Shown here piece after piece: positions 7,330-16,577 of a stretch of 36,334 bases of DNA. The stretch covers positions 1 through 36,334 of the forward strand of contig NZ_JAEFAJ010000036.1 of the NCBI RefSeq assembly GCF_016287535.1, in the 5' to 3' direction. The position numbers and the translations under genes were made by a program. The DNA is from Ruminococcus sp. GTDB taxonomy: Bacteria > Bacillota > Clostridia > Oscillospirales > Ruminococcaceae. The notes under the pieces are model-generated. The model did no database searches, was not told where the DNA came from, and worked only from the letters and a program-made list of their open reading frames with translations. Each line of letters opens with the position of its first letter. Position 1 is the first letter of the stretch.

Positions 7330-8697
7330 ATGAGATACAAGTTTTCAGAACTGACGCCGGAAATAGTCCAGCTTGCTGATATGTCGCTGGATGGCTACAA
7401 AATAGACCCGGAACTCTATACCCAGTACGACGTTAAGCGCGGTCTCCGTGATATAAACGGAAACGGAGTCGTAGCGGGACTTACCAATATAAGCACCATA
7501 AAAGTGCTGGATATGGGCGACGGAATGCCTAATCACGGCGACGGCAAGCTGTATTACAGAGGAATAGATGTAGAAGATATCGTCGCCGGTTTCATTAAAG
7601 AGAAGCGTTTCGGCTTTGAGGAAACGGTATACCTTCTCCTTTTCGGGAAGATGCCCTCGGAGACGGATCTTGCCGGATTCCGCAGGATACTGGCTGAGTT
7701 CCGCGAGCTTCCCTCAAACTTCATGCGCGATGTTATAATGAAGGCTCCCACGGACAATATGATGAACACTCTCGCAAAGAGTGCACTTGCACTGTATTCC
7801 TACGATGACAGGGCAAACGACATATCCATACCCAACGTGCTCCGTCAGAGCATAGAGCTTATAACGCTTTTCCCCGTGATATCCGTTTATGCGTATCACG
7901 CATATAAATACGCAAGATTAGGCGGAAGCCTTTTCATACACAGTCCGCAGCCGGAACTTTCCATAGCTGAGAATCTGTTGTATATGCTCCGCGAGGACAG
8001 GAATTATACCGAGCTTGAGGCTCGTATACTCGACCTTGCACTTGTGCTCCACGCAGAGCACGGCGGCGGAAACAATTCCACATTTACCGTACACGTTGTA
8101 TCCTCGTCAGGTACGGACACCTACTCCGCTATCGCGGCGGCTCTCGGCTCACTGAAGGGACCCAAGCACGGCGGCGCCAATATCAAGGTGGCTATGATGT
8201 TCGACGATATGAAGCAGAACGTGAAGGACTGGACTGACGAAGAGGAGATAAAGTCGTATCTCCGCAGACTGCTCCACAAGGAAGCATTTGACAGGTCCGG
8301 ACTTATCTACGGCATGGGTCACGCGGTATACTCCCAGTCAGACCCAAGAGCAAAGGTGTTCAAGGGCTTTGTAGAGTCTCTCAGCTCCGAGAAGGGCAGA
8401 CACGACGAATTCGCGCTGTATTCCCTGGTAGAGCGTCTCGCTCCGGAGGTCATAGCCGAGGAGCGCAGGATATACAAGGGAGTATGCGCCAACGTGGATT
8501 TCTACAGCGGCTTCGTATACCGTATGCTCGGCATACCGGATGAGCTTTTCACACCGCTGTTTGCGACATCGAGAATAGCCGGCTGGTCGGCTCACAGAAT
8601 AGAGGAGCTCATCAACTCCAACAAGATAATACGTCCTGCCTACAAGGCTATATCGCCCATGCGGGAGTACACCGACATGGAAAACAGAATGGACTGA
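7330..8697 (+). CDS. Citrate synthase
   Basis: This 455-residue protein condenses oxaloacetate and acetyl-CoA. The family landmarks are present: LHAEHGGGNNSTF (about residue 240), GPKHGGAN (about 277), GMGHAVY followed by DPRA (about 329), and a catalytic-Asp region NVDFYSGF (about 388) with a C-terminal SAHRIEE. It is longer than the roughly 370-residue short bacterial enzymes because of an N-terminal extension of about 60 residues, seen in many Clostridia. AAAGGGA precedes ATG 7330. No aconitase or isocitrate dehydrogenase gene lies nearby, so it probably feeds glutamate synthesis (inference). A 2-methylcitrate synthase is the main alternative. Confidence 0.92.
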   Translation: MRYKFSELTPEIVQLADMSLDGYKIDPELYTQYDVKRGLRDINGNGVVAGLTNISTIKVLDMGDGMPNHGDGKLYYRGIDVEDIVAGFIKEKRFGFEETVYLLLFGKMPSETDLAGFRRILAEFRELPSNFMRDVIMKAPTDNMMNTLAKSALALYSYDDRANDISIPNVLRQSIELITLFPVISVYAYHAYKYARLGGSLFIHSPQPELSIAENLLYMLREDRNYTELEARILDLALVLHAEHGGGNNSTFTVHVVSSSGTDTYSAIAAALGSLKGPKHGGANIKVAMMFDDMKQNVKDWTDEEEIKSYLRRLLHKEAFDRSGLIYGMGHAVYSQSDPRAKVFKGFVESLSSEKGRHDEFALYSLVERLAPEVIAEERRIYKGVCANVDFYSGFVYRMLGIPDELFTPLFATSRIAGWSAHRIEELINSNKIIRPAYKAISPMREYTDMENRMD

Positions 8698-8704
8698 TAA
8701 AGCT

Positions 8705-9124
8705 ATGAAAGGCAGAGTTTTGACAAGATCGTTCCTGATGGGGATGATCTGTCCTATGGTCATATATATTGCAGGAGGAGCGCTTGACGTTATCACAAAG
8801 GAAAGCAATTTCATGCTTGCGGTCATGTTTGTAATGGGCGCGGTTTTGCTTGCCCTGCCTGCATACTTTCTTTGCCGGGAAAAGAAGCTGAACGAACAGT
8901 TCCGGACTAAGCTTATCGCTCCTGCGTATCTGCTTGGTTATGGAATACTGTTGCCTGTTATGCTTTATGTCACGGACTGTCTTGACACGCAAAATCTTTT
9001 CGGTCACAAATTTCTCGGCGGCATAGGACTTACCATAATGCTTATAATACTTGCCTGCGGCTTCGGCTGGGCAGTTGTATTCCGCACAGGAGCGGCGATA
9101 GTCCGGTTGATTAAAAAGGGATAA
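8705..9124 (+). CDS. Small polytopic membrane protein of unknown function
   Basis: This 139-residue product has about four hydrophobic segments (roughly residues 10-28, 38-57, 69-88 and 102-126) and a basic C-terminus. It starts 7 nt after the citrate synthase stop with a weak ribosome binding site, so it is probably cotranscribed. I recognise no family and no functional motif. Confidence 0.65.
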   Translation: MKGRVLTRSFLMGMICPMVIYIAGGALDVITKESNFMLAVMFVMGAVLLALPAYFLCREKKLNEQFRTKLIAPAYLLGYGILLPVMLYVTDCLDTQNLFGHKFLGGIGLTIMLIILACGFGWAVVFRTGAAIVRLIKKG

Positions 9125-9153
9125 AACATATTTTTAAAAGGATTGTGATAGAA

Positions 9154-10167
9154 ATGAAGAACACAGCAGAAAAATTTGAATGGAACGGTACGACCTGTAT
9201 AAAGCTTGAAGCGGGCGGCTACGAAGCGTGGGTGGCAAACGAGATAGGCTCAAATGTTATCCGTCTCCGCGACAACGAGAACGGTATAGAGTTCTTCCGC
9301 TTCAAGGAGAACAATACGGCGGAAAAGATAAAGCAGTCGCCGGAGGTGTGGGGACTTCCCACACTTTACCTCCCCAACCGTTTTGCAGACGGCGTGCTCA
9401 GAGCGTCAGACGCTGTGTATCAGCTTCCCGTAAATGAGAAGGAACCATTTAACAATCACATTCACGGCTTTCTGCACAAGAGAGCCCATGAGGTAGTGGA
9501 GTACAGCTCCGATGACAACTGCGCATGGGTAAAGACGAGATATGTCTACGATGAGAACGACGAGTTCTTTGAGTACCTTCCCGTAAGGTTCACAGTGGAG
9601 TACACCTTCACTCTTTCCGAGCAGGGACTTGAGCAGAATATCCGCTTTGTAAACACAGACGGCGTAAAGGTGCTTCCTATGTCGCTGGCTTCACATACGA
9701 CCATAAATTCGCCATTTGTTGACGGCGGAAGAGAAGAGGATATCCGCCTTACAGTGCCGGTAGGAAAGCGCTGCGAGCTCAACGAGCGCTGCCTGCCCAC
9801 CGAGCAGCTGAAGGTGCCGAATATGCACGACCTTGAGTACAGCAACGGTGTAAAACTGCCTGTGCTCCGTGTTATAGACAACGAGATGTATTTCGGCGAG
9901 TACACCAAGCTTGACGGCGAGAACTTCCACGGAGTGATCGTGGAGGACACAGCCAGCGGCAAGAAGATATGCTATGAGGTATCTGAGGAGTACGGCTTCT
10001 GGATAATCTGGAACGACCGCGGCTTCAATCATTTCTTCTGCCCTGAGCCGATGACCGCAATGATAGACGCCCCGAACCTCAAGCTTTCACCCGATATCAC
10101 AGGCTACCGGGAGATAAAGCCCGGCGGAGTATTCGAGACACACGAAAGATTTTTCACAAAGCTGTGA
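9154..10167 (+). CDS. Aldose 1-epimerase (GalM-like)
   Basis: The start is ATG 9154, 11 nt after AAGGA; the GTG at 9145 is too close. The 337-residue product is a beta-rich sugar-epimerase-type protein with LPTLYLPNRFADG, NNHIHGFLH (candidate catalytic His), PMSLASHTTINSPF (second His region) and a C-terminal PGGVFETHERF. These match the galactose-mutarotase superfamily layout, in which two His and one Glu interconvert alpha and beta anomers. The exact sugar is not readable. A role in hexose catabolism fits a cellulolytic host, but the neighbours do not prove it. Confidence 0.8.
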   Translation: MKNTAEKFEWNGTTCIKLEAGGYEAWVANEIGSNVIRLRDNENGIEFFRFKENNTAEKIKQSPEVWGLPTLYLPNRFADGVLRASDAVYQLPVNEKEPFNNHIHGFLHKRAHEVVEYSSDDNCAWVKTRYVYDENDEFFEYLPVRFTVEYTFTLSEQGLEQNIRFVNTDGVKVLPMSLASHTTINSPFVDGGREEDIRLTVPVGKRCELNERCLPTEQLKVPNMHDLEYSNGVKLPVLRVIDNEMYFGEYTKLDGENFHGVIVEDTASGKKICYEVSEEYGFWIIWNDRGFNHFFCPEPMTAMIDAPNLKLSPDITGYREIKPGGVFETHERFFTKL

Positions 10168-10221
10168 TATAAAGCATATGCACTAATATCCGCATCAATC
10201 AAACGCAACAGGAGGAAGAAT

Positions 10222-10872
10222 ATGAGACGTTCAAAGATCACGGCATTATTATTTGCGGCTCTTGTTATGGGGCTCAGTACGGCTTGTACCCATGAGTCTC
10301 CGCCGTCGGACAGCAGCGAGAGCGCTCCGGCGGTACAGGAGAAGACGGAGCCGGCTGCTGCGGAGGGAGCTTTTGCACCTGCCCTCACAGCAGAAAAGGA
10401 AACCGACCTTGACCTGACAAAGCTTACGGAATTTGACCTCAGCTCAGAGGATCTTCACGACGGAGTATGGGATACGGACATAACAAAGACAAAAAACGGC
10501 TCAAACCGTTCGCCCCAGCTCTCATGGCAGCCCGTTGAAGGCGCGTCCTGCTATGCTGTGTATATGATAGATACGGGCAGTACGGGCTATTCCTCGTGGA
10601 TGCACTGGAAGTCCCTGACCGGAAGCGAGACCGAGCTTCCGAAGGGCTGGGCTCCGGAGAGCGAATACGTCGGACCCTATCCCCCTGAGGGGACCCACGT
10701 TTACGAGGTGCTGGTATTTGCGCTGAAGCAGGCTCCCGACAGTCTCAAGGGCAACTTTGACAACAGCAACGATCCCAAGCTGCTGGAGTTCCTGAAGTAT
10801 ATGGACGGCGGCAACGGCGGGAATATCATATCCTTCGGACACATCAGCGGAACCTATACCTATGGTGATTAA
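10222..10872 (+). CDS. PEBP (YbhB/YbcL) family lipoprotein
   Basis: This 216-residue protein has a lipoprotein signal ending LSTAC, so lipidation at Cys22 is expected. A Ser/Pro/Glu-rich linker of about 45 residues follows. The PEBP core then shows HDGVWD, the RSPQLSW signature, YMIDTGSTGYSSWMHW, a GPYPPEGTH ligand-site motif and LVFAL. PEBP-family proteins bind anionic ligands; their bacterial role is unclear. AGGAGG (10210-10216) sets the start. The next gene begins at the base after its stop. Confidence 0.88.
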   Translation: MRRSKITALLFAALVMGLSTACTHESPPSDSSESAPAVQEKTEPAAAEGAFAPALTAEKETDLDLTKLTEFDLSSEDLHDGVWDTDITKTKNGSNRSPQLSWQPVEGASCYAVYMIDTGSTGYSSWMHWKSLTGSETELPKGWAPESEYVGPYPPEGTHVYEVLVFALKQAPDSLKGNFDNSNDPKLLEFLKYMDGGNGGNIISFGHISGTYTYGD

Positions 10873-11601
10873 ATGGCGGCGGTAAAGGAAGAACACGCGG
10901 TACTTACCGCTGACGGAGAGATAGAATATGTACTGGAGCGCAAGAAGGTAAAGAATATAAATCTGCGCGTAAAGCCCGACTGCTCGGTATACGTATCCGC
11001 TCCCCACAGGGCTGCGGTGCGTGAGATAGAGGGCTTCATAAAGGCAAAAAGCAAGTATATAAGACGTGCGGAGGAGTATTACCGGAGCCGTCCTCAGCAA
11101 AAGGCAGCGGAGCTGCAGTATGTCAGCGGCGAGGTCATAAAGCTCCTCGGCACCGATGTTGAGCTGAAGATACTGAACGGGAGCAGGGACTTTTCCGAAA
11201 GGAACGGCTCTGTGCTGTATCTGCACGTAAAGGACACGGAGGATATCAGACGAAGGCAGAAGCTCTTCAACGCATGGCTCGACGAGGTGTGCAGAGAGAT
11301 ATTCACTGACATAATGCGTGATGTACACGGGAGGTTCTCGGAGTACAGCCTGCCTTTCCCGCAGCTGAAGCTCCGAACCATGACGTCCCGCTGGGGTAGC
11401 TGTCATCCGGGCAAGAAGATAATAACGCTCAACAGGCGGCTTATAGAAGCGCCGAGGCACTGTATAGAGCAGGTAGTCACCCATGAGTTCTGCCACTTTG
11501 TATATCCCGATCACGGAAAGGATTTTTACGCTCTGCTGCAGCGTATGTATCCTGAATGGCGGTACAGCAAGGCAGTCCTTGAAAGCACGGTAGTGCTCTG
11601 A
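10873..11601 (+). CDS. YgjP-like (DUF45/M48-type) metalloprotease
   Basis: This 242-residue protein has the DUF45/YgjP arrangement: an N-terminal VLERKKVKNINLRVKPD block, then RWGSC, then the zinc site HEFCH (residues 204-208) with a third His at about 214 in DHGKDF. An ILN..LIEAP helix precedes the zinc site. No signal peptide is seen, so it is cytoplasmic. It directly follows the lipoprotein stop and is probably translationally coupled, since no clear ribosome binding site precedes it. The family is peptidase-like; substrates are unknown. Confidence 0.87.
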   Translation: MAAVKEEHAVLTADGEIEYVLERKKVKNINLRVKPDCSVYVSAPHRAAVREIEGFIKAKSKYIRRAEEYYRSRPQQKAAELQYVSGEVIKLLGTDVELKILNGSRDFSERNGSVLYLHVKDTEDIRRRQKLFNAWLDEVCREIFTDIMRDVHGRFSEYSLPFPQLKLRTMTSRWGSCHPGKKIITLNRRLIEAPRHCIEQVVTHEFCHFVYPDHGKDFYALLQRMYPEWRYSKAVLESTVVL

Positions 11602-11642
11602 TATACTGGCGTAAGCGACCATTTATGACAGGAGGAAGAAGT

Positions 11643-11864
11643 ATGGGATTTCATTTCAGGAAGAGCTTCAAGATAGGCAAGCTTTTTAAATTCAACAAGA
11701 ACAAGAAGGGCGGCAGTATCTCGGTAGACGGACCTTCCATCGGCGGAAAAAAGCTTAAATTCACCGTCAATAACAAGAAAAAAGCCACAGTTAGTCTTCA
11801 GGGCACGGGCATATCCTACGATACTGATCTCGGCGGCAAGAAGAAAAAGACTGACAAGAAATAA
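11643..11864 (+). CDS. DUF4236-like small basic protein
   Basis: The start is ATG 11643 after AGGAGGAAG; the in-frame ATG at 11625 lies upstream of that site. The 73-residue product begins MGFHFRKSFKIG and has a TVSLQGTGISYDT repeat-like segment, matching the DUF4236 pattern often found at the N-terminus of larger bacterial proteins. It ends in a Lys-rich tail. Function is unknown. Confidence 0.7.
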   Translation: MGFHFRKSFKIGKLFKFNKNKKGGSISVDGPSIGGKKLKFTVNNKKKATVSLQGTGISYDTDLGGKKKKTDKK

Positions 11865-11873
11865 AGGCTCAGT

Positions 11874-12644
11874 ATGAAGAATCTGCTTTTTATAGGCGAT
11901 GTTGTGGGCAGAGCCGGCTGCGAGTTCCTTTCGGAAAAGCTGGGAGCCCTCAAACTCGCGCATGATATAGATATTACCATCGTTAACGGCGAAAACTCCG
12001 CGCAGGGTAACGGTATCAACCACGCCTCTGCGGATATGCTGGTAAGGGCTGGAGCTGACGTGATAACCACGGGAAATCACGCCTTCCGCCAGAAGGACGC
12101 TATGGAGCTGTTTGAGTACGACTATATGGTACGTCCCGCAAATTATCCTGAGGGCGGCTGCGTCGGCAGCGGAGTAAGGATACTTGATATGGGAGCCTAT
12201 TCCGTAGCGGTGGTGAACATGATGGGCACCGTGTATATGGATCCCCTCGACAACCCGTTCAGCAAAATGGACGAGCTTCTTGAAGAGATAGATACTCCGA
12301 ATATATTTCTTGACTTTCACGCGGAGGCGACCTCTGAGAAAAAAGCCATGGGACACTATCTTACCGGAAAGGTGAGCGGCGTTTTCGGTACCCATACACA
12401 CGTCCAGACCGCTGACGAATGTATACTCGGAGGGCATACTGCATATATTACAGATGTGGGAATGGTAGGCCCTGAAATGTCTTGTCTCGGCGTAGACACG
12501 GCGTCTGCGGTGGACAGGCTGAGGTTCAGGATGCCTGTGAAATTCCAGGTCGCAGAGGGCGAATGCTTCCTTTGTGGAACTATAGTTAATTTTGATGAAA
12601 AATGTGGCAAATCATACAAAATAGAGAGAATAATTATAAGATAG
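11874..12644 (+). CDS. ymdB: YmdB-family metallophosphoesterase (TIGR00282)
   Basis: This 256-residue protein has all the expected dinuclear-metal motifs: FIGDVVGR (Asp9), NGENSAQGNGI, TTGNHAF, FHAEATSEK and GTHTHVQT. Family members in Bacillus hydrolyse cyclic nucleotides such as 2',3'-cAMP and influence the choice between biofilm and motility. The length is standard. spoVS follows, as in the well known ymdB-spoVS neighbourhood, though here spoVS has its own promoter. Confidence 0.93.
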   Translation: MKNLLFIGDVVGRAGCEFLSEKLGALKLAHDIDITIVNGENSAQGNGINHASADMLVRAGADVITTGNHAFRQKDAMELFEYDYMVRPANYPEGGCVGSGVRILDMGAYSVAVVNMMGTVYMDPLDNPFSKMDELLEEIDTPNIFLDFHAEATSEKKAMGHYLTGKVSGVFGTHTHVQTADECILGGHTAYITDVGMVGPEMSCLGVDTASAVDRLRFRMPVKFQVAEGECFLCGTIVNFDEKCGKSYKIERIIIR

Positions 12645-12667
12645 TCCACAAACTTTGCTCAAAAGTA

Positions 12668-12696
12668 TTGCAATTTCTATTATAATAAGTTATAAT
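12668..12696 (+). promoter_or_regulatory. SigA-type promoter of spoVS
   Basis: TTGCAA (12668-12673), a 17-bp spacer and TATAAT (12691-12696). A further TATAAT at 12681-12686 has no suitable -35. Confidence 0.7.
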
Positions 12697-12767
12697 ACAA
12701 TTGTACAATAGCCTAAAGGCATTTGACAATATACGTACAAATATTTTTATCAGGAGGGTTATTTGTA

Positions 12768-13028
12768 ATGGAAATTCTGAAAGTATCATCACACTCGTCA
12801 CCGAATTCTGTAGCCGGAGCTATTGCCGGCGTCATAAGAGAGCAGAAGGCTGTTGAAGTTCAGGCAGTCGGTGCAGGTGCGGCAAATCAGGCAGTAAAGG
12901 CGATAGCTATCGCAAGAGGATATCTTGCTCCGATAGGAATCGACCTTATATGCATACCTGCTTTTGCTAATATCCAGATCGACGGCGAAGAGAGAACCGC
13001 TATAAAGCTCATCTGTGAGCAGAGATGA
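12768..13028 (+). CDS. spoVS: Stage V sporulation protein S
   Basis: The start is ATG 12768, set by AGGAGGG (12752-12758). The 86-residue product MEILKVSSHS...ANIQIDGEERTAIKLICEQR is a near-canonical SpoVS of the Alba-like fold. It binds nucleic acid and affects sporulation timing in Bacillus. Its presence fits a spore-forming or formerly spore-forming Firmicute. Confidence 0.95.
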   Translation: MEILKVSSHSSPNSVAGAIAGVIREQKAVEVQAVGAGAANQAVKAIAIARGYLAPIGIDLICIPAFANIQIDGEERTAIKLICEQR

Positions 13029-13045
13029 TCGGTAAACAACCACAG

Positions 13046-13071
13046 GGGCGGACAGTATGTCCGCCCTTTTT
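13046..13071 (+). terminator. Terminator of spoVS
   Basis: GGGCGGACA and TGTCCGCCC form a 9-bp stem followed by TTTTT. Confidence 0.9.
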
Positions 13072-13093
13072 ATGGTCAGATACGGACAGTTCG

Positions 13094-13127
13094 GAACTAA
13101 GAGCCCGGTATACTGAGCTTTTAGTTC
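13094..13127 (+). promoter_or_regulatory. Hairpin in the recG leader
   Basis: GAACTAAGAGC (13094-13104) and GCTTTTAGTTC (13117-13127) form an 11-bp stem with one G-T pair, 27 nt before the recG start. There is no T run, so it is not a terminator. Confidence 0.4.
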
Positions 13128-13153
13128 TGAGCTTTTCATGATAAGGAGCAGTT

Positions 13154-15190
13154 ATGGCAGCAACACTTTTCAGCGATATAGAGTATCTCAAAGGAGTCGG
13201 CAAGGCAAGGGGCGAGAAGTACCGTAAGCTTGGCGTGACTACTCCCTATGAGCTGATATATCATATCCCCAGGGATTACCTTGACTTCCGCACTCATGTG
13301 CCTGTGAATCAGGCGGTGCTGAACGATTACAATGTACTGAAATTGACGGTGTTCCGCAAAATGCCGCCTCAGCGCATCAAGGGCGGACTTGTTATATGCA
13401 AGGCAGCCGCCACGGACGGGACCGACGATATCCTTATAGTGGTATACAACAATGTATACGGCTTTCAGGCAATGAAGGAAAACGAGACCTATTATATGTA
13501 CGGCAAGGTCACGGGCAATTTTCTCCGTAAGGAGATAAGCTCCCCTGTGTATATCAGCGCGTCGGAAAAGGTGCTGATACAGCCGAAATACCATCTTACA
13601 CAGGGGCTTTCCGTGAACATGATACGCATGAATATGCGTCAGGCGCTGGAGCTCATGCGCAACGAGCCCTTTGAGACTCTTTCCGGCGATATACTGCGGA
13701 AATACGACCTCTGCCCGCTGATGTGGGCTCTGGAGAATATACACTTCCCTGAGAGCGAGCTTGCGGCTGAGACCGCAAGGCGCAGAATTGCCTTTGACGA
13801 GCTCCTGAAATTGCAGATAGGTATGTCCGTTATGAAGTCCCGCAGCAGACGGAGCACCGCCTATAAAATGGACAAATCAGTGGATATCGGCAGCTTTACG
13901 GAGGGGCTTCCCTTTGAGCTCACCGGCGACCAGAAAAAGGCGGTATCAGAGATAAAGGACGACCTGTGCAGGGGAGTTCCCATGAACAGGCTGCTTCAGG
14001 GCGACGTTGGCAGCGGAAAAACGGCTGTGGCAGCCGCAGCCTGCTGGTTTGCGGCAAGGAACGGAATACAGTCAGCCCTCATGGCTCCCACGGAGATACT
14101 TGCCTCCCAGCATTTCCGCACTCTCAGCGACTTCCTCGAACCCTTCGGCGTAAGGGTATGTCTGCTGACAGGCTCCCTCACACCTAAGAAAAAGACGCTG
14201 ATACGGGAACAGATAGCTGCAGGGGATATAGACGTGATCGTAGGTACTCATGCCATAATACAGAAGGACGTGGAGTATAAGGCTCTTGGACTTGTAATAA
14301 CCGACGAGCAGCACCGTTTCGGAGTTGCCCAGAGAGCGGCTCTTGCGGAAAAGGGCGATTCCCCTCATAAGCTGGTAATGTCGGCAACTCCAATACCCCG
14401 CACCCTTGCGCTGATAATTTACGGAGACCTTGATATATCGGCGATAACACAGCTCCCCAAGGGCAGGAAGCCGGTAAAGACCTATGCGGTCACGGGAAAG
14501 CTCCGCAGCCGTGCATTCGGCTTCGTCAGGGAGCGGCTCGACGAGGGACGGCAGGCTTATGTGGTGTGCCCCATGATAGAGGAGAGCGAAAGCGAGCTCT
14601 TCGCGGTAAAGACCTATGCGGAAAATGCCGCGAACGGTGACCTGAAAGGCTATACCACAGCTCTGCTCCACGGAAAGATGAGAGCTGCCGAGAAGGACAA
14701 GGTCATGGAGAAGTTCCGCGGCGGCGAGATACAGGTGCTTATATGCACTACTGTTGTTGAAGTCGGAGTTGACGTGCCGAACGCGGCGGTAATGGTCATA
14801 GAGAACGCTGAGCGCTTCGGACTTTCCCAGCTCCACCAGCTTCGCGGACGAGTTGGAAGGGGCAGTTTCGAGAGCAGCTGCATACTCATAACCGACAATA
14901 CCACAGAGGAATGTGTGAAGCGAATGAAGATAATGTCGTCCACCACCGACGGCTTCAAAATATCCGAGGAGGACCTGAAAATGCGGGGACCGGGAGATTT
15001 CTTCGGCAACGCCCAGCACGGACTTCCGCCGCTGAAAATAGCGGATATCGCCTGCAATATGGAGCTTATGAACCGTGCCCAGAGCTGCGCGAGGGAGCTG
15101 CTTGAGGAGGATCCCCTCCTTGAAAAACCGCAGAACCGCGCCCTGAAAATGGACGTAATGCGTCTGTTCAGCAGGGATATCATAGGATAA
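13154..15190 (+). CDS. recG: ATP-dependent DNA helicase RecG
   Basis: This 678-residue protein is a full-length RecG, the double-stranded DNA translocase that regresses stalled forks. An N-terminal wedge domain (GVGKARGEKYRKLGV, then an OB-like region) is followed by helicase motif I, QGDVGSGKTAVA (about residue 281), motif II DEQHRFG, motif III SATPIPRT, and C-terminal motifs TTVVEVGVDVPNA and QLRGRVGRG. AAGGAG precedes ATG 13154. It is the last chromosomal gene before the phage-derived cluster, with which it is convergent. Confidence 0.97.
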   Translation: MAATLFSDIEYLKGVGKARGEKYRKLGVTTPYELIYHIPRDYLDFRTHVPVNQAVLNDYNVLKLTVFRKMPPQRIKGGLVICKAAATDGTDDILIVVYNNVYGFQAMKENETYYMYGKVTGNFLRKEISSPVYISASEKVLIQPKYHLTQGLSVNMIRMNMRQALELMRNEPFETLSGDILRKYDLCPLMWALENIHFPESELAAETARRRIAFDELLKLQIGMSVMKSRSRRSTAYKMDKSVDIGSFTEGLPFELTGDQKKAVSEIKDDLCRGVPMNRLLQGDVGSGKTAVAAAACWFAARNGIQSALMAPTEILASQHFRTLSDFLEPFGVRVCLLTGSLTPKKKTLIREQIAAGDIDVIVGTHAIIQKDVEYKALGLVITDEQHRFGVAQRAALAEKGDSPHKLVMSATPIPRTLALIIYGDLDISAITQLPKGRKPVKTYAVTGKLRSRAFGFVRERLDEGRQAYVVCPMIEESESELFAVKTYAENAANGDLKGYTTALLHGKMRAAEKDKVMEKFRGGEIQVLICTTVVEVGVDVPNAAVMVIENAERFGLSQLHQLRGRVGRGSFESSCILITDNTTEECVKRMKIMSSTTDGFKISEEDLKMRGPGDFFGNAQHGLPPLKIADIACNMELMNRAQSCARELLEEDPLLEKPQNRALKMDVMRLFSRDIIG

Positions 15191-15194
15191 CGCG

Positions 15195-15234
15195 AAAAGC
15201 CTGAAAGCAGTATTTCTGCTTTCAGGCTTTATGT
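15195..15234. terminator. Bidirectional terminator between recG and the phage-derived cluster
   Basis: AAAGCCTGAAAGCAG and CTGCTTTCAGGCTTT form a 15-bp stem with a 5-nt loop. T-rich tails flank both sides. Confidence 0.85.
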
Positions 15235-15267
15235 TTTGGTCACAGGTCATATGCGTTCATGTAACGG

Positions 15268-16185
15268 TCAGAACTTGTCCCTGTAAACGCCTACCTCTGT
15301 GAATACGCCCTTGCTGCTGCCATTTACGGAGACATAGCCTATGCGCTCGCCGCTTATGCTGCCGAAGCTCACAAGGTCGTTGAGGTCCTCGCCGTGGTAT
15401 CCGCTGTAGGAGCAGAATATCATTTTTCTGCCCCGGAAGTCGTATTTATCCCGGTAGACAAGAGCCTGCTGGGGAGAGTAGAGGAAGCGCATATCGAGGT
15501 CAAAGTATTTGTGACGAACTATTTTCAGAGGCGCAGCGTCGCTGTCAGTAAGGTTGAAGCTGCCGTAGTTACCGTCGATATCCGCCATATGATAATCGCT
15601 GGCAAGGCGGCTGTTGATGACTTCGGTACCGCTGGATATGAACTTTTCGCCGTTCAGGTCAAAGCTTGACGGAGATAAGACAGGGCTCATCATTACGGTA
15701 TTTGTGCCTCTTATGTAGGGGTATGTGCCTCTTCGCTTGTAGGTCAGGTTCGCAGCCGCGTCCCACATGGAGGTATTAGGACGGACATAGATATAGCTGC
15801 TTGTGTCGGAGTCGTTCTCGTGGGTGACGTATGGAAGCGTATAGTAGTTCTCCATGAGCATATTGAAGGAGATATTCATTTTGAGCCCCGGCTCTATCTG
15901 ATTCTGACAGAGCAGAGAGGTGAAGCTGCGTGAGCTTATGCTTACGAACCTGCAGCCGTTTTTCTGCTCGCATTTTATGCTGTCTATGAGACCGTGGTGA
16001 ACGGTATTCCCGTCGAGTAAGAGCAGTACCTCCGCTGCGTCGTCGTAGGACAGGGCGGAAGTGCAGATACGTGCTGTAAGGGCTGAATACGGTGTGTACA
16101 GCTCCTTTGAGAAGCTGAATGAGAGTACGTTCCTTTCGGTGAAAAGAGTTCCTGATGAAGATCTTATACCTATTGCTGCAGTCAT
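15268..16185 (-). CDS. Tail-hub-like protein (gpD / XkdQ type)
   Basis: This 305-residue protein starts with a short strand-rich region (VLSFSFSKELY...LTARICTS). It then has DGNTVHHGLIDSIKCEQKNGCRFVSISSRSFTSLL, the pattern of the first barrel of contractile-tail hub proteins (Mu gp44, P2 gpD, XkdQ). The C-terminal half is less familiar. Its ATG overlaps the previous stop (ATGA), and it is the last gene of the cluster, ending 34 bp from a terminator. The call rests on pattern resemblance only; a structure prediction would settle it. No spike, sheath or tape-measure gene accompanies it. Confidence 0.5.
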   Translation of the reverse strand: MTAAIGIRSSSGTLFTERNVLSFSFSKELYTPYSALTARICTSALSYDDAAEVLLLLDGNTVHHGLIDSIKCEQKNGCRFVSISSRSFTSLLCQNQIEPGLKMNISFNMLMENYYTLPYVTHENDSDTSSYIYVRPNTSMWDAAANLTYKRRGTYPYIRGTNTVMMSPVLSPSSFDLNGEKFISSGTEVINSRLASDYHMADIDGNYGSFNLTDSDAAPLKIVRHKYFDLDMRFLYSPQQALVYRDKYDFRGRKMIFCSYSGYHGEDLNDLVSFGSISGERIGYVSVNGSSKGVFTEVGVYRDKF

Positions 16186-16577
16186 GTTGCATTGCTCCTT
16201 GTAATACTGTCATTGGTGAGAAGTGTGACCGAAACGTCAGCCCATTCGCCGCCCTTATCCTCGAAGCTGTAGCTGACCATACAGCAGGCTGTGAATATCA
16301 GTCCCATGTATTCCACATTGAATGAGGAAGAGGAGCGGACAAGGCTGTTGAAGCTGTAAATGAAGTCCTCAGGGGAATTGTCCGTGCATATCCTCCCTGT
16401 GAAGGTCAGCCCGGTGCTGCGTGAGGCGCTGTTTGTAATGGCGGAACCGCCGTCTGCGGTGGATTCCTCGTTCATGCGTCTTTCCGCTCCTGCCCTGAAC
16501 CTTTCGCAGTACACCGTGACTCCGCCTATATTTACCGGTACGGCTTCACGGTAAGAAAGCTCTGTAACGGTACTCAT
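16182..16577 (-). CDS. Small tail protein, gpU / XkdP N-domain-like
   Basis: This 131-residue protein has the sequence layout of P2 gpU-like proteins: a strand LTFTGRI, a helix (SPEDFIYSFNSLV), a turn leading into YMGLIFTACCMVSYSFED, and a final strand ADVSVTLL. In P2 the gpU gene also lies just upstream of the hub gene gpD, as here. Both ends overlap neighbours by ATGA. The resemblance is weak at residue level. Confidence 0.45.
   Translation of the reverse strand: MSTVTELSYREAVPVNIGGVTVYCERFRAGAERRMNEESTADGGSAITNSASRSTGLTFTGRICTDNSPEDFIYSFNSLVRSSSSFNVEYMGLIFTACCMVSYSFEDKGGEWADVSVTLLTNDSITRSNAT

Noticed and set aside
10522..11622. 366-residue minus-strand open frame
   Set aside because: It lies opposite the PEBP lipoprotein and YgjP-like genes, whose plus-strand products have clear motifs; its composition (Tyr, His and Val rich) is that of an antisense shadow.
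11526..12437. 303-residue minus-strand open frame
   Set aside because: Antisense to the DUF4236 and ymdB genes, with no recognisable motif.
14072..15250. 392-residue minus-strand open frame
   Set aside because: It is antisense to recG, whose helicase motifs prove the plus-strand frame.
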